Positions 10,958-21,746 of a stretch of DNA of 64,000 bases are shown here, one piece after another. The stretch spans positions 22,631,661 to 22,695,660 of the forward strand of contig CM046350.1 of the NCBI GenBank assembly GCA_025403435.1, written 5' to 3'. A program made the translations under genes and the position numbers. The stretch is from Artocarpus heterophyllus (lineage: Eukaryota; Streptophyta; Magnoliopsida; Rosales; Moraceae). The notes below the pieces were generated by a model. The model saw only the letters and a program-made list of their open reading frames with translations, had not been told where the DNA came from and searched no databases. Each line of letters starts with the position of its first letter. Positions within the stretch are counted from its first letter, which is position 1.

Positions 10958-11699
10958 ATGAAATGTGATATTTCTCAGCTTAAGGGTGATGACTATAAAG
11001 TCTGGAAGGAGAGGATTCTCTTTCATTTGGGGTGGATGGACACTGACTATGCCATATGGAAAGATGAACTGCCCTCTATCACTGAGACCAGCACTCTAGA
11101 TGATGTTAGTCGATATAAAAAATGGGAGTAATCTAATCATCTCTCAGTTATGTTCATAAAGACTAAGATCTCTGCTGGGATTAGGGGTTCGATTGATTAA
11201 TATGATAATGCTCGAGCACTACTGAAGGTTATTGATGAGCAATTTGAGTCTTCAGATAAGGCATTGGCAAGCACCCTGATAATGCAGTTTTCATCCTTAA
11301 AGCTTACTGGTATAAAAGACGTGGATGAGCATATCATGCGCATGAGGGACATTGCGGCTCAATTGAAGATGCTTGAGGTTGAGATGTTTGATTTGTTCTT
11401 GGTACATTACATTTTGAACACTCTACCTTCTAAGTATGGTCCCTTTAAGATCTCCTATAACACAAAAGGACAAATGGTCAATTAATGAGCTATTGACCAT
11501 GTGTGTTCAGAAGGAGGGAAGACTCATCATGGAAGAGGGAGAGAGAGTAAATTTGGCAACCCAGGGTAATAAGAAAAAGTTTTAGACCAAGAAAAAGGGG
11601 AAAAGCAAGGTTCCTGCCCAGCCGGATATTAAGAAGGAGTTTAAGAGGTTCTTTTGTAAGAAGAAGGGGCTCGTAAAGAAGGACTACGCCAAATTCTAG
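10958..11699 (+). pseudogene. Copia I gag remnant
   Basis: Translation from the ATG at 10958 (MKCDISQLKGDDYKVWKERI) matches the start of Copia capsid proteins and their UBN2/gag fold, which forms the virus-like particle. In-frame stops occur soon after (after YKKWE and in the following block). A longer intact piece is 11264-11485 (STLIMQFSSLKLTGIKDVDE). The zinc knuckle near 11650-11690 reads RFFCKKKGLVKKDYAKF: of the Cys-Cys-His-Cys ligands only one Cys remains, so nucleic acid binding would be lost. The gag is not functional. Confidence 0.85.
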
Positions 11700-13039
11700 G
11701 AATGGCTTGATAAGAAAGGTACTCCACTCTTACTTGGCTGTTATAAATCCAATATGATTAATGTTAATTATAACACATGGTGGATTGACTCTGGTTCTAC
11801 AATCCATGTTACCAATTCTCTGCAGGGATTGCAAAACCTGCGGAAGCCAGTGGGAAGTGAGCAAAACATCTATTGTGGAAATAAGATGCGCTCACATGTG
11901 GAGGCTGTAGGAACGTGCAAACTAGTCTTAAGTAGTGGCTTTGTTTTGTATTTGGAAAAGACATTTTATATTCCTAGTTTTTCTAGATATTTAATTTCAG
12001 TTTCTAGACTTGTATCAGTTGGATATTCCTTTAAATTTTCAAGATCTTCTTTCAATTTGTTTTATAAATATGATTTTATTGGATATGGTACGTTGTTTGA
12101 AGGTCTTTTTTGTCTTAATTTACAAAATGATGCCAATTATACTACTATGCACGTTTATGAAAATGTTGGTATAAAGCAATGTGTTATAAATAATGAATCC
12201 TATATGTTGTGGCATCGGAGATTGGGACATATCTCCATTGAGAGAATTAAGAGATTAGTAAATGATGGAGTACTTAGTACTTTAGATTTTACTGATTTTG
12301 ATACTTGTGTGGACTGTATTAAGGGTAAGCAGACCAAAAAGTCAAAGAAAGGTGCCAAGAGGAGTTCTGATTTATTGGAAATCATACATACGGATATTTG
12401 TAGTCCAGACATGAACACGTACTTTAAAAGGTACTTCGTCTCTTTTATATATGACTATTCACGATACATGTATCTCTACTTACTTAACAATAAAATGAAG
12501 CACTAGATGCTTTTAAGGTCTTTAAAGCGGAAGTAGAGAAACAATGTGGAAAGCAAATTGAGATCATTTGATCGGATAGAGGTGGAGAGTACGATGGTAG
12601 ATACACTAAGTATGGATAAGCACCTGGTCCTTTTGCTAAGTTTCTTCAAGAACATGGGATTGTTGCCCAATACACTATGCTTGGTTCTCCAGACCAAAAT
12701 GATGTAGCTGAAAGAAGAAACCAAACATGGTGTAGAGTATGCTTGCTAGCTCCAAACTTCCTGAGTTCTTGTGGACTGAAGCTCTTAAGACGACAGTGTA
12801 CATATTGAACCGAGTTCCAACTAAGGCTATCCCCAAGACGCCTTTTGAGTTATCCAAAGGTTGGAAACCGAGTTTGCGACATGTACGCGTTTGGGGATAC
12901 CCGTTGGAGATAAGAGTTTATAATCCACAAGAGAAAAAGTTAGACTCAAGGACCATAAGTGGATATTTTGTTGGTTATACTGAACAATCTAAGGGACACA
13001 GATTTTATTATCTGTCTTATAGTACTAGATTTGTGGAAT
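11700..13039 (+). pseudogene. Copia I pol, protease and integrase part
   Basis: The frame at 11754-12506 holds the aspartic protease site WWIDSGSTIHVT, then the GAG-pre-integrase/integrase zinc domain (MLWHRRLGHIS ... DTCVDCIKGK; His-His-Cys-Cys visible) and the first catalytic Asp (HTDICSPD). The frame is then broken. The second catalytic Asp is still recognisable (SDRGGEY), preceded by a TGA, and the Glu region reads DVAERRN after a frameshift. The C-terminal part continues at 12739-13039 ([20 protein letters not shown] ... [15 protein letters not shown]). It stops at the codon for Glu in FVE, where the hAT insertion begins, and resumes at 17534 with no loss beyond the 8-bp duplication. Confidence 0.9.
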
Positions 13040-13125
13040 TAGAGATGCAACAATGGGCCGGGGCTAGTAGGCCGGCCCGAGCCCGTCCTGCTATAGTGAT
13101 GGGCCGGGCCGACTAGCGCTATTCA

Positions 13126-16100
13126 TGTAATGACCAGAGGAATTCATTAATAAAATCTAATATTTAATTACGTTTAATTAATAAATTTATCCTTAAAATT
13201 GTATTTTCTGTAAAAATTATGATAATGTACAAATAAGCAGTACCAATAGGAAACTCCACTGCAAACTTGATGCAATGTTGGATATTGTCAATACAGATTT
13301 TGTGGGTTAAATACTCAAAAATTTGTAAATAATATCCATAAAATGAATTTTATGTCACAATTAATTATAGAATTATGATATAAATGAATGAGTAATTAAG
13401 GTATAAATAAGATAGAGAGTCTACCAAAACCCTAAACCAGTGCAAAAAAGAGGTTTGATGCGGTATAGGTATACTGCTAAGTGAAAACACATATATAAGA
13501 AATGTTATGTTTGGCTTCCAAAAATAAACCAAAAGTAAGTAGAATATTTTCTACAGTCTAAGAATATGTTTTTCACTGGTTTTACTATGATAGTATATGA
13601 AAAATACTGTGTGGTGAAAAATTATACTGTATAAAATTTTGAGGCTCACTAAGTGGACACCCATTGAAATTTTATTGGGCCACCATGCCATGAAAGGTGG
13701 CCCAATCACACCTAGCCACCTTAAGTAACCTACTTGATTACTTGGTAAGTCACCAAACAAGATAAGCATGGATTAAAGTTTAAAACAAACCATTTTTTTT
13801 CACTTTCTCCTCCCTTCACCCACGGCAACCATGGAAGCATCTGCCCAAAAATTTTTCAACTTCAAATCTTTGTAAAATTGGCTCCAATTGAGTTCAAGAA
13901 GCAAAGTTCAAAGGATTTTATCAAGTTTGAGGTAAAAATCTAAACTTTTTTCAAGTTCTCCTAGGGTTTTTTCTTGGGTTAAGAGGGGAATTTGATTCAA
14001 GGTATTTTTTGTTGAAAAATGCTTAGGAAAAGTTTCAAAGGAGCCCTTGGAAAGGCTAGAATCACAAATTTTTCTTTGGGTAAGTTTTAATTTTTTTTTA
14101 CTTAAAGTTTATTGGGTTTTGTTTTAATTTTGATTATTTCAAAAAGCATGTGGTTATTCAAGCAAAATTGTGATTGAATTCCATGGGTATATGGTGTATG
14201 ACATGTTGGTATTGTTGAAATTAGGGGTTGCATGTGAAAATTGTGGGTTTATGCAAAAATATGTTAGTTTTGTAATTTTGATGTTAGTTTTGCAAACAAT
14301 AGTGATTTGGCATGAAAATGGTTTAGGCAAAGGTTGAAACTGCCTTCGCAGTGGTGGAAATGCTGCTTTAAAACTAATTTTTACAAAAATGACACAAGGA
14401 CTAAATTGCAAAGAAAAAGTTTTTCTCCTCAGATTGGAAAAATGACCAAAAACACCCCTGTGTAGTGGGAATTTCAAAAAAGCTAAAACATAAAAGTTAT
14501 AGATCTCAACAAAACTGTTAAAAATCAAGTATGGTTTGTTGAAAATCGTGTCCGTTTGTGAGATATTAATTTTACAAAAATTTGTTAAAATTGGAAAAAA
14601 TTTTAAAAGGGCAAAAATTTCATTTTACAAAAGGTTTTGGGTATGGTATTTTGAGCAAAAATGATCTTTATGAAAAATGAAAAATTATGATTTAAAGAGG
14701 TTAATTTTAGTCCCGGGGTTAAAATTGTCAAAACTTTCAAATAAAGAGCAAAATTGTAAAGTTTTATTAAAATGGGGAATTGATGTAAAATAAGGAAACC
14801 TGACACCTTAGGGTATTATTTTAAAATTAATAAGCAAAAATTTTTGCTAAAATAGTAAAGTCAAGCTCGGAAAATTTAGGAAGGCCCACTGAGGGCAAAA
14901 TCGTCCTTTTTCTACGAGTAACCCGAATCGCTCCGAAACGTTCCAAAGGGGAAAAAGGGATGATTAGAAAGATTTTCGTCATTCGTTAGAGATGATAGGG
15001 TAGAGTAAGAGAAGAATAAGAGAACCCGTGATTATCGTAGTTGTATAAGGATTTGAAACTCGATCTATTAATTAACGATCACTTTATATTAACAAATAGA
15101 GGAAGTAGTGAAAATTTGGCTAATAGTGTTGTAATTGGCCAAACAAAACCCTTGAAGACTAAGAAAAAGGCGACTGAGGTCGACTTACGCAGCAACCCAA
15201 ACCAAGTAAGTACTAATCTCACCTACAGCATGAAATTGTAGGTAGAGAATATGATATATATATATACATATACCTGTGTGTAAATTAAGGTGTATACCTA
15301 TGCGTGTACAGTAATATAAGTACCTATGAGTATATTAATGTGTACTTATGAGTATACGAAATAAGTACATATGTGTATATTATGTTGTATACCTGTAGTA
15401 TATAAAATATATACTTGTGAGTATATAAAGTATGTACCTGTGTGTACTATATAGTACAAGAGTATTTATGTTTTGTGTATAATATGTGAATATAACTTTA
15501 TGCATAATATGATAACTATAATATTGGACTGGTAACTGCATCACCAAAATTAAAAAAAGTGTCGTACTGACTCCTGACTCAAGAGGAGTTTAAGGTTATA
15601 GTATGGCTCGGTGTCACATAGACTTATGTGCTCAATAGTACGAACACTTGGGCCCTAGTTAAAGATAAGACATGTTAAGGATAAACAATGTTCATCAAAA
15701 AGCATAACTGGATCATGCATTTTAGTGAATGAGCATATGGGCTGTGTTGGGACTTACTAGGCGTAAGCTTACTTAGTATTTCATGCTATAGGTATTCCCA
15801 CTAAAAGATCAGAATAAATTCATTGATGAGCTGGCGGAGGGATATGAGTAATGTGTAGAATTGGGAATGGAGGCCGCCACAAACATATCTCCACTATAAT
15901 ATATTTTAAGTTTTTTTGAAACATGTTGTATAAAGCTATAACATAGTTAAGTAAGACAAAACCTCTCTCGAGAGTATTTATCAAACAATATTGTAAAAAA
16001 AAGTTTGTTCATGTAAATATATGTATATGTTTGTATTTTGAAGGTTGCTAAAATTGCATATGTAATATATTTAAAAAAATATTCCTAAGTTTTTCATCTA

Positions 16101-16152
16101 TACGTAAGTAAAAGAAGTGCTTTATCACAACCTAAAAAGGCAGGTTGTGACA
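13126..16152 (+). mobile_element. 3.0-kb LTR-like element nested in the hAT
   Basis: It begins TGTAATGACCAGAGG, ends AGGTTGTGACA and is flanked by attca / gttca (4 of 5 bases matching). It has no protein-coding domain and no second LTR. In length and in several internal landmarks it parallels the element at 47739-50801: an AAGTAAGTAC...CTCACCTA segment (15206-15230), a repeated-TATA tract, CACTTGGGCCC (15647-15657), and a late TTACTAGGC/TTAGTATTTCATG segment. I read both as solo LTRs or short non-autonomous LTR elements of one family. A series of GTATAC/GTACCT repeats lies at 15270-15450. Confidence 0.65.
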
Positions 16153-17149
16153 GTTCAAGGCATGGGCCGGCCCATAAATACTGGTGAGCTGGGCTAGGCC
16201 AACATATGTCGGCCCATGGGCTGGGACAGGTCGGGCGGCCCATGTAAGGCCTACAATGGGCCAGCCCAGCAAAGGCCCAATGTGGCCCAATTATATATAT
16301 ATATATATATTTAGATATATTTTTTCATGTTTATTCAAGAGTGAACATGGTTGAGTATAGCCTTCTCAGGTAAAAGGCCTCATACATCACATCATGCAAG
16401 TTTTTTTTTTATTTGCTTATAGGCATGCTTTGTTTCTTCTAAGAAGAAAAGCTGAGACAAGGCCTTACATATTACAATAGGCCTAGCAAGCTCTTTTTCT
16501 TTTCTTTTTATTATTTTATTATTTTTTTTCTTTGAGGCATACTTTGCTTTTGAAAGACAAAAGCAAGGTTTTGTCCCACTGGGTTTGTATTTTGAAGGTT
16601 GTCAAAATTTGCATATGTAATATATTTAAAAAGATATTCTTAAGTTTTTCAACTATACGTAAGTAAAAGAGGTGCTTTATCACAACCTAAAAAGGCGGGT
16701 TGTGACAGTTCAAGGCACAGGCCGGCCCATAAATACTGGTGGGTTGAGCTAGGCCAACATATGTCGGCCCATGAGTTGGGCTAGGTCGGGTCGGCCCATG
16801 TAAGGCTCACAATGGGCCAGCCCACCGAAGGCCCAATGTGGCCCAATTATATATATATATATATATATATATATTTAGATATATTTTTTCATGTTTATTC
16901 ACGAGTGAACATGGCTGAGTATAGCCTTCTCCGGTAAAAGGCCTCACACATTACATCATGCAATTTTTTTTTTTTATTTGCTTGTAGGCATGCTTTGTTT
17001 CTTCTAAGAAGAAAAGCTGAGACAAGACCTCACATATTACAATAGGCTTAGCAAGCTCTTTTTCTTTTCTTTTCTTTTCTTTTTATTATTTTTTTCTTTG
17101 AGGCATACTTTGCTTTTGAAAAACAAAAGCAAGGTTTTGTCCCACTGGG
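16030..17149. repeat. Tandem duplication (~555 bp unit) across the LTR end and hAT interior
   Basis: The segment 16030-16583 is repeated at 16584-17149. Both copies start TTTGTATTTTGAAGGTTG, contain the LTR-like terminus GGTTGTGACAGTTCAAGGCA, the GGCCGGCCCATAAATACTGG block and an (AT)n run, and end TTTTGTCCCACTGGG. Copy two carries a second copy of the last ~120 bp of the LTR, so the duplication happened after the LTR insertion. The copies differ at scattered positions and in the length of the AT run. Confidence 0.88.
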
Positions 17150-17533
17150 TTTTCCATGTAAAAGTTTTTAATGAGGCAATCGTAAATAAAATATCCCTTT
17201 TTCTATTTCCTTTGACTATTCAAACTTTTATAGTTGTTAACTTGTTTAAAAATCAAAATTAAAAAAATAAAAATTAAAAGATTAAAAATTGCATGCTAAG
17301 ATGGGCTGACCCATCTAAACCCATGATGGGCCGACCCATTCAAGCCCCATGGCATGGCCTGACACGGCCCACGGCACGGCCTACATAAAATTGGCCTGTT
17401 GCCCGGGCCGGGCCAAAGTAATTCTAATATGGACTGGCCTGGCCCACAAAATTCATGGGCTGGCCTGGCCCGACCCGCGTGGGCTTAAGGAGAACGGGCC
17501 AGGCCGACCCGTTTTTGCATCACTATGTGGAAT

Positions 17534-19461
17534 CAAGGAATACAAAATTTCTTAAGAATGACTTAATTAGTGGGAGCGATCAATCCTGGAACATTGTTCC
17601 TAATAAAGATCATACAGATGCGCTACCTTCCACTTTTTATGATAAATTGATTATTGTGCACAACACGCGAAAAGTTCAAATGTGTGATGAACAACAGCAA
17701 GTCATTCAAGTTTCACAGACTGCTATTCAAGAGATAGTGGATCCAACTGAAGAACAGATACATGAACATGTTGAACAACATGCTCGTCAAGAGAATGTTG
17801 AACCACCATTAAGGAGATCTACTAGAGAAAAGCGATTAGCAATACTTAGTGACTATATTGTATATCTGCAAGAGTTTGACTACAATCTCGGAGTTGAAAA
17901 TGATCCTGAAAAGTTTTCACAGGCCATGAGTTCTAAGGAATCAGACTTATGGTACAGTGTCATGATAGACGAAATAGATTCTATGGTATCTAATAGAGTC
18001 TAGGATCTCGTTGAGTTATCTGATGGTGTAAAAGCCATTGGATGTAAAAGGGTCTTTAAAATGAAGAAAGACTCATTGAGCAACATTGAGAGACATAAGG
18101 CAAGACTCGTTGCCAAAGGTTCACTCAAAGAGAAGGAATTGACCACAGAGACTTTTTCTCCTGTATCTAAAAAGGATTCTCTTCGAGTCATTATGGCATT
18201 GGTCGCCCATTTTGATTTGGATTTGCATCAAATGGATATGAAAGCGGCCTTTCTCAATGGTGATCTAGAGGAAGAGGTTTACATGAAACAGCCAGAAGAA
18301 TTTTCCTCTAGTGATGGTGAGCATTTAGTCTACAAGCTTAAGAAATCCATATATGGATTGGAACAAGCCTCTCGTCAGTGGTATTTGAAGTTCCATGACA
18401 TTATCTCTTCATTTGGTTTTGAAGAGAATATCATGGATCAATGTATATACCAGATGGTCAGTAGGAGTAGAATTTGTTTCCTTGTGCTATATGTGGATGA
18501 TATATTATTTGCAACTAATGATAAGGGTTTGCTATATGAGGTGAAGCAGTTTCTCTTAAAGAACTTTGAAATGAAGGATATGGGAGAGGCATCTTATGTC
18601 ATTGGCATTAAGATCCATAAGGACAGATCTCAAGGCATTTTGGGTTTGTCTTAAGAGACCTATATTAACAAGGTTCTAGAGAGGTTTCGAATGAAGGATT
18701 GTTCACCAAGTGTAGCATTCATTGTGAAGGGTGACAGGTTCGATTGAACCAGTGCCCGAAAGATGAGCTCAAATGGGAACAAATAAAAAACATTCTATAT
18801 GCTTCAGCTGTTGGCAGCCTAATGTATGCTCAAGTCTATACAAGACCTGACATTGCATTGGAATGTTGGGCAAATATCAGAGTAACCCAGGTGTTGACCA
18901 CTGGAGAGCTAGAAAGAAGGTGATGGATACCTTCAAAGGACTAAAGATTACATGCTCATGTATAGACGAACTGATAATCTAGAGGTGATTGGATACTCCA
19001 AAGCAGACTTTGCTGGCTGTGTTGATTCGAGAAAATCAGCATCTGGTTATGTTTTCATGTTTGCCGGTAGAGCTGTATCTTGGAGGAGTGGGAAGCAGAC
19101 TTTGACTGCTACCTCTACTATGGAAGCAAAGTTCGTTTCTTGTTTTGAAGCTACTGCGCATGATTTATGGTTGAAGAGTTTCATATCCGAGCTTAGAATT
19201 ATGGATTCTATTTCTAGGCCATTGAGATTATACTGTGATAATTCAGCTGCGGTATTTATAGCCAAGAACAACAAGAGTGGTAATCGATGTAAACACATCG
19301 ACATTAAACACGTGGCTATAAGAGAACGTGTTAAAGAAAAGAAAGTGGTCATTCAACATGTTAACACTAAGTTGATGATTATTGATCCTTTAACTAAAGG
19401 CATGCCACCAAAGATTTTTAAGGATCATATAGTACGAATGGGACTTGGTTCCATGATGTGA
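17534..19461 (+). pseudogene. Copia I pol, RT and RNase H part
   Basis: Resumes the frame broken at 13039: 17534-18003 encodes the integrase-RT linker (SRNTKFLKNDLISGSDQS). After a TAG at 18001, RT continues in 18061-18654 with FKARL-like RHKARLVAKG, QMDMKAAFLNGDLEEEVYM, the polymerase site YVDDILFA and SYVIGIKIH. A TAA at 18652 and frameshifts break the end of RT. RNase H is in 18952-19461 (GYSKADFAGCVDSRKSASGY ... TSTMEAKFVSC ... LYCDNSAAVFIAKN ... KHIDIKHVAIRE). The conserved YGLKQAS motif reads YGLEQAS. Motifs are well kept but the protein could not be made whole. Confidence 0.92.
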
Positions 19462-19742
19462 ATTTCATTGTACGTACATTTGGTTATTTTTTATAAAACT
19501 CTTATTCAGTTGTGCACATATTCAGTTATTTTGAGAAAAATCAATTAAGTTAGACCTGGAATAAACATAAGGTTTATTCATTAAGTTACGTTACTATTTA
19601 TGAGTTAGTATTAAGGGATATAATGCATTGTAATACATTGAAGATAATACTCATTATAAGAGGACCTATCACCATTATTCATGTGTTTATTCTTTAAGTT
19701 TGAGATTGGTTGATTTTGGTTATTCAAAAAATAATGTGGACC

Positions 19743-19753
19743 AAGTGGGAGAA
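19743..19753 (+). other. Polypurine tract of Copia I
   Basis: The purine-rich aagtgggagaa abuts the 3' LTR TGTTATT, the usual plus-strand priming site. Confidence 0.8.
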
Positions 19754-20210
19754 TGTTATTTCTAATTTATTTATTGTTATTTATTTAGTTTTTAAATGAT
19801 AATAAATAAATAAAAATAAATTTAAAGTGGTCCAATAGACACATATTTTTTAAAGGTTGTCAACCAAATGGTATTCAGAACTGTTACAACACTTCAAAAA
19901 AAATGTCTCCTTTCATGAAAGGTAACGTATACCCTGATGGGAGGTATCTATAAATATCACATAAGAGGGTCCCTAAAGCGTGCAATTATTTTCAAAAATA
20001 CACCATCTCTTAAAATTGCAGAAGATTTAAAAGAGCCCCTTCTTTCACAAAATTCTTCAAGAATTTCTTGCAGAGGTATTCTATTTGTCAATGGCTAGAG
20101 GTTAGATTTTCTTTCTTTTACGTTTTCGTTTTCGCATTTGGATGATTTTTATGTAATTTGGTTTATGCATATATGAAAATCATAACTCTATATATGTAAA
20201 ATTTCTTACA
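19754..20210 (+). repeat. 3' LTR of Copia I
   Basis: 457 bp direct repeat of 9268-9717 with the same TG/CA ends, followed at once by the caaca target duplication. Scattered substitutions and small indels separate it from the 5' copy. Confidence 0.93.
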
Positions 20211-20215
20211 CAACA

Positions 20216-21052
20216 TGCATTCGAGACAACAAAAAGTGGACATCAAGCAAATATTATTATTTGCATTTGAATAGTTAAAAAAAGAAGAAGAAGAAATGTA
20301 TAGTAAGGCTAATCAGAGATATTTCTAAAAATGTTAGAATCTTTTTGTTCAATAAATTGAGTGCTCTGTACACAAATAAGTTATCAAAAGCTTTTCTTCC
20401 ATTTTGTGTTCGAGCCACAATGTCAATTCAAATATGCTCCATCAAAGTTTGTCCCAATTAACGTCCATAAAAGAGAAAACTACTGATCTCATGCTTCCAA
20501 TATAAATGATAACATAAACCAAGATTCTAATGTATAAGAGTGATACACATATTTTAACTACATGCCTCTATATAAGCTTGAACATACTGCAATCATATAT
20601 ACTTGATCAAAAGGTGGTAGGATTAAAAATCATAATATTTAGCGTATGTTCACGACTGCCAACATAGTATACATAAAATAGAAACAATCATTGCATGTGG
20701 AACCTTTTTTCAATCAAGGTGGGGGAAGGGAACTGCTTGCTCAATTTCGGCAAGTTCACCATTGCACCGTAAGGTGAGTAGTGCATATTTCTTTTTCCAT
20801 TCCTTCCAGTAGTCCAAAAAGCTCGTCTTTGGGCAAGCTTCTGGATGCACTCATGAATAAAAGTAGGTACAATAAGGGTTACAATCATACGCACGAAGAT
20901 AGAAAGTTGCACATCATGATCTTGAGTCCATTTATGGAAAATACAAACCCCATGTTTCCACCAGAAGGTCACAAATAGGTTGCAGAACTTGTGTCTCATG
21001 ACTTAATACTCGAGGAGATATATGATGGTGGCTGCAAGAGCAGTTACTTATT
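20216..21052. other. Unassigned DNA; weak exon-like frame on minus strand
   Basis: Mostly AT-rich. The minus strand at 20700-20999 stays open for ~100 codons with non-repetitive composition (TFIHECIQKLAQRRAFWTTG), perhaps a further fragment of the unidentified minus-strand gene at 5.7-6.8 kb. I recognise no domain, and no clear splice pair was found. Confidence 0.25.
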
Positions 21053-21213
21053 GCGTATTTGGCATGGTGGTTAAAATTATTGGTTAGAACTGTAAATTCT
21101 GTAGTATGTGAGAGTTTTACATTATAGTAATTTTTTTCTTTTATTATAGTATGTGAGAGCTTTACACTGTTTTTAACTAAAAAGTTAGTTAGAATCAACT
21201 TTGTCAAATAGGC
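21053..21213. mobile_element. Short MITE-like element
   Basis: About 160 bp with imperfect inverted ends (GCGTATTTGGCA at left, GCCTATTTGACA reading in from right). The interior contains two copies of TAGTATGTGAGAG. A related copy lies at 31571-31727. It matches the general form of small plant MITEs, but the superfamily and TSD are unclear. Confidence 0.5.
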
Positions 21214-21746
21214 TAGACAACTCGAAAGTCGTAGGATGTTGACTGAAATAGACTACGTGGATTTAGATGTGAGGAGAAAGTAAGGTAAGTATTGAAACTC
21301 ATAGTCATGAGGCTGCTTGGAGGAAAGAGGCCTTAAGCTATGAGACTCATGTGGCCCTACTAGAAGGGAGTTGCAAGACCCTTGGAGACTAAATTTGCTT
21401 CTCGTGGGGCTCATGGCTCTATTTGTCTTGAGCACATGTTGCATCCTTTAGGTGAGGTTTGAGTATCGAAACTATATTGAACTCTATTGATTAGCTCTCC
21501 TCTCAAGCTTCCAAATTGAGCTAGAAGTTTTAAAAGAATATCCTTCAACTAAAGGCGTTTGAGTCATTACCATTCGATTAATGATTCTTAAATAACTTAC
21601 AGGTAAGGAATCTTTGAGTTCTCAGCTCCATGTATGTTGACATGGAGAGTTGACCTTAACCTTAGAGAATTTCGATATAACAACATCACCCTTTTTTATG
21701 TAAAAAGAATTATTGGGGTCATCACTTCCCTTGTTTTTATTGTTTA
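21214..21746. other. No feature recognised
   Basis: Unique-looking intergenic DNA between a MITE and the next LTR. Short open frames (for example minus 21253-21444) have no recognisable content. Confidence 0.35.

Larger units (their letters stand above)
13040..17525. mobile_element. Non-autonomous hAT element inserted in Copia I pol, perfect 8-bp TSD
   Basis: The insertion is delimited by the perfect duplication tgtggaat at 13032-13039 and 17526-17533. Its ends are inverted repeats: TAGAGATGCAACAATGGGCC at the left and TAGTGATGCAAAAACGGGTC reading in from the right. Subterminal DNA is very rich in GGGCCGGGCC/GGCCC strings (13053-13112; 16166-16280; 17300-17510), typical of plant hAT MITEs. 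Removing a nested LTR-like element (13126-16152) and an internal tandem duplication leaves only about 0.9 kb of hAT DNA with no transposase. The host Copia frame reads through cleanly once the insert and one TSD copy are removed (FVE + SRN). Confidence 0.9.
9268..20210 (+). mobile_element. Copia LTR retrotransposon I, full-length but decayed and nested
   Basis: Paired LTRs (9268-9717 and 19754-20210) begin TGTTATTTCT and end TTCTTACA, with a perfect 5-bp target duplication caaca at 9263-9267 and 20211-20215. A PBS complementary to initiator tRNA-Met follows the 5' LTR, and a purine-rich PPT precedes the 3' LTR. Domain order gag, protease, integrase, RT, RNase H is that of Ty1/Copia. The two LTRs differ at very roughly one position in ten by eye, so the insertion is not recent. 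The coding region has many stops and frameshifts and is interrupted at the integrase-RT boundary by an hAT element (13040-17525). Without that insert the element would be about 6.5 kb. Confidence 0.95.

Noticed and set aside
13126..16152. Treating the 3.0-kb insert as the body of the hAT transposon
   Set aside because: It has its own TG...CA ends and near-duplicate flanks and resembles the 47.7-kb element; hAT-like GC-rich DNA resumes exactly outside it.
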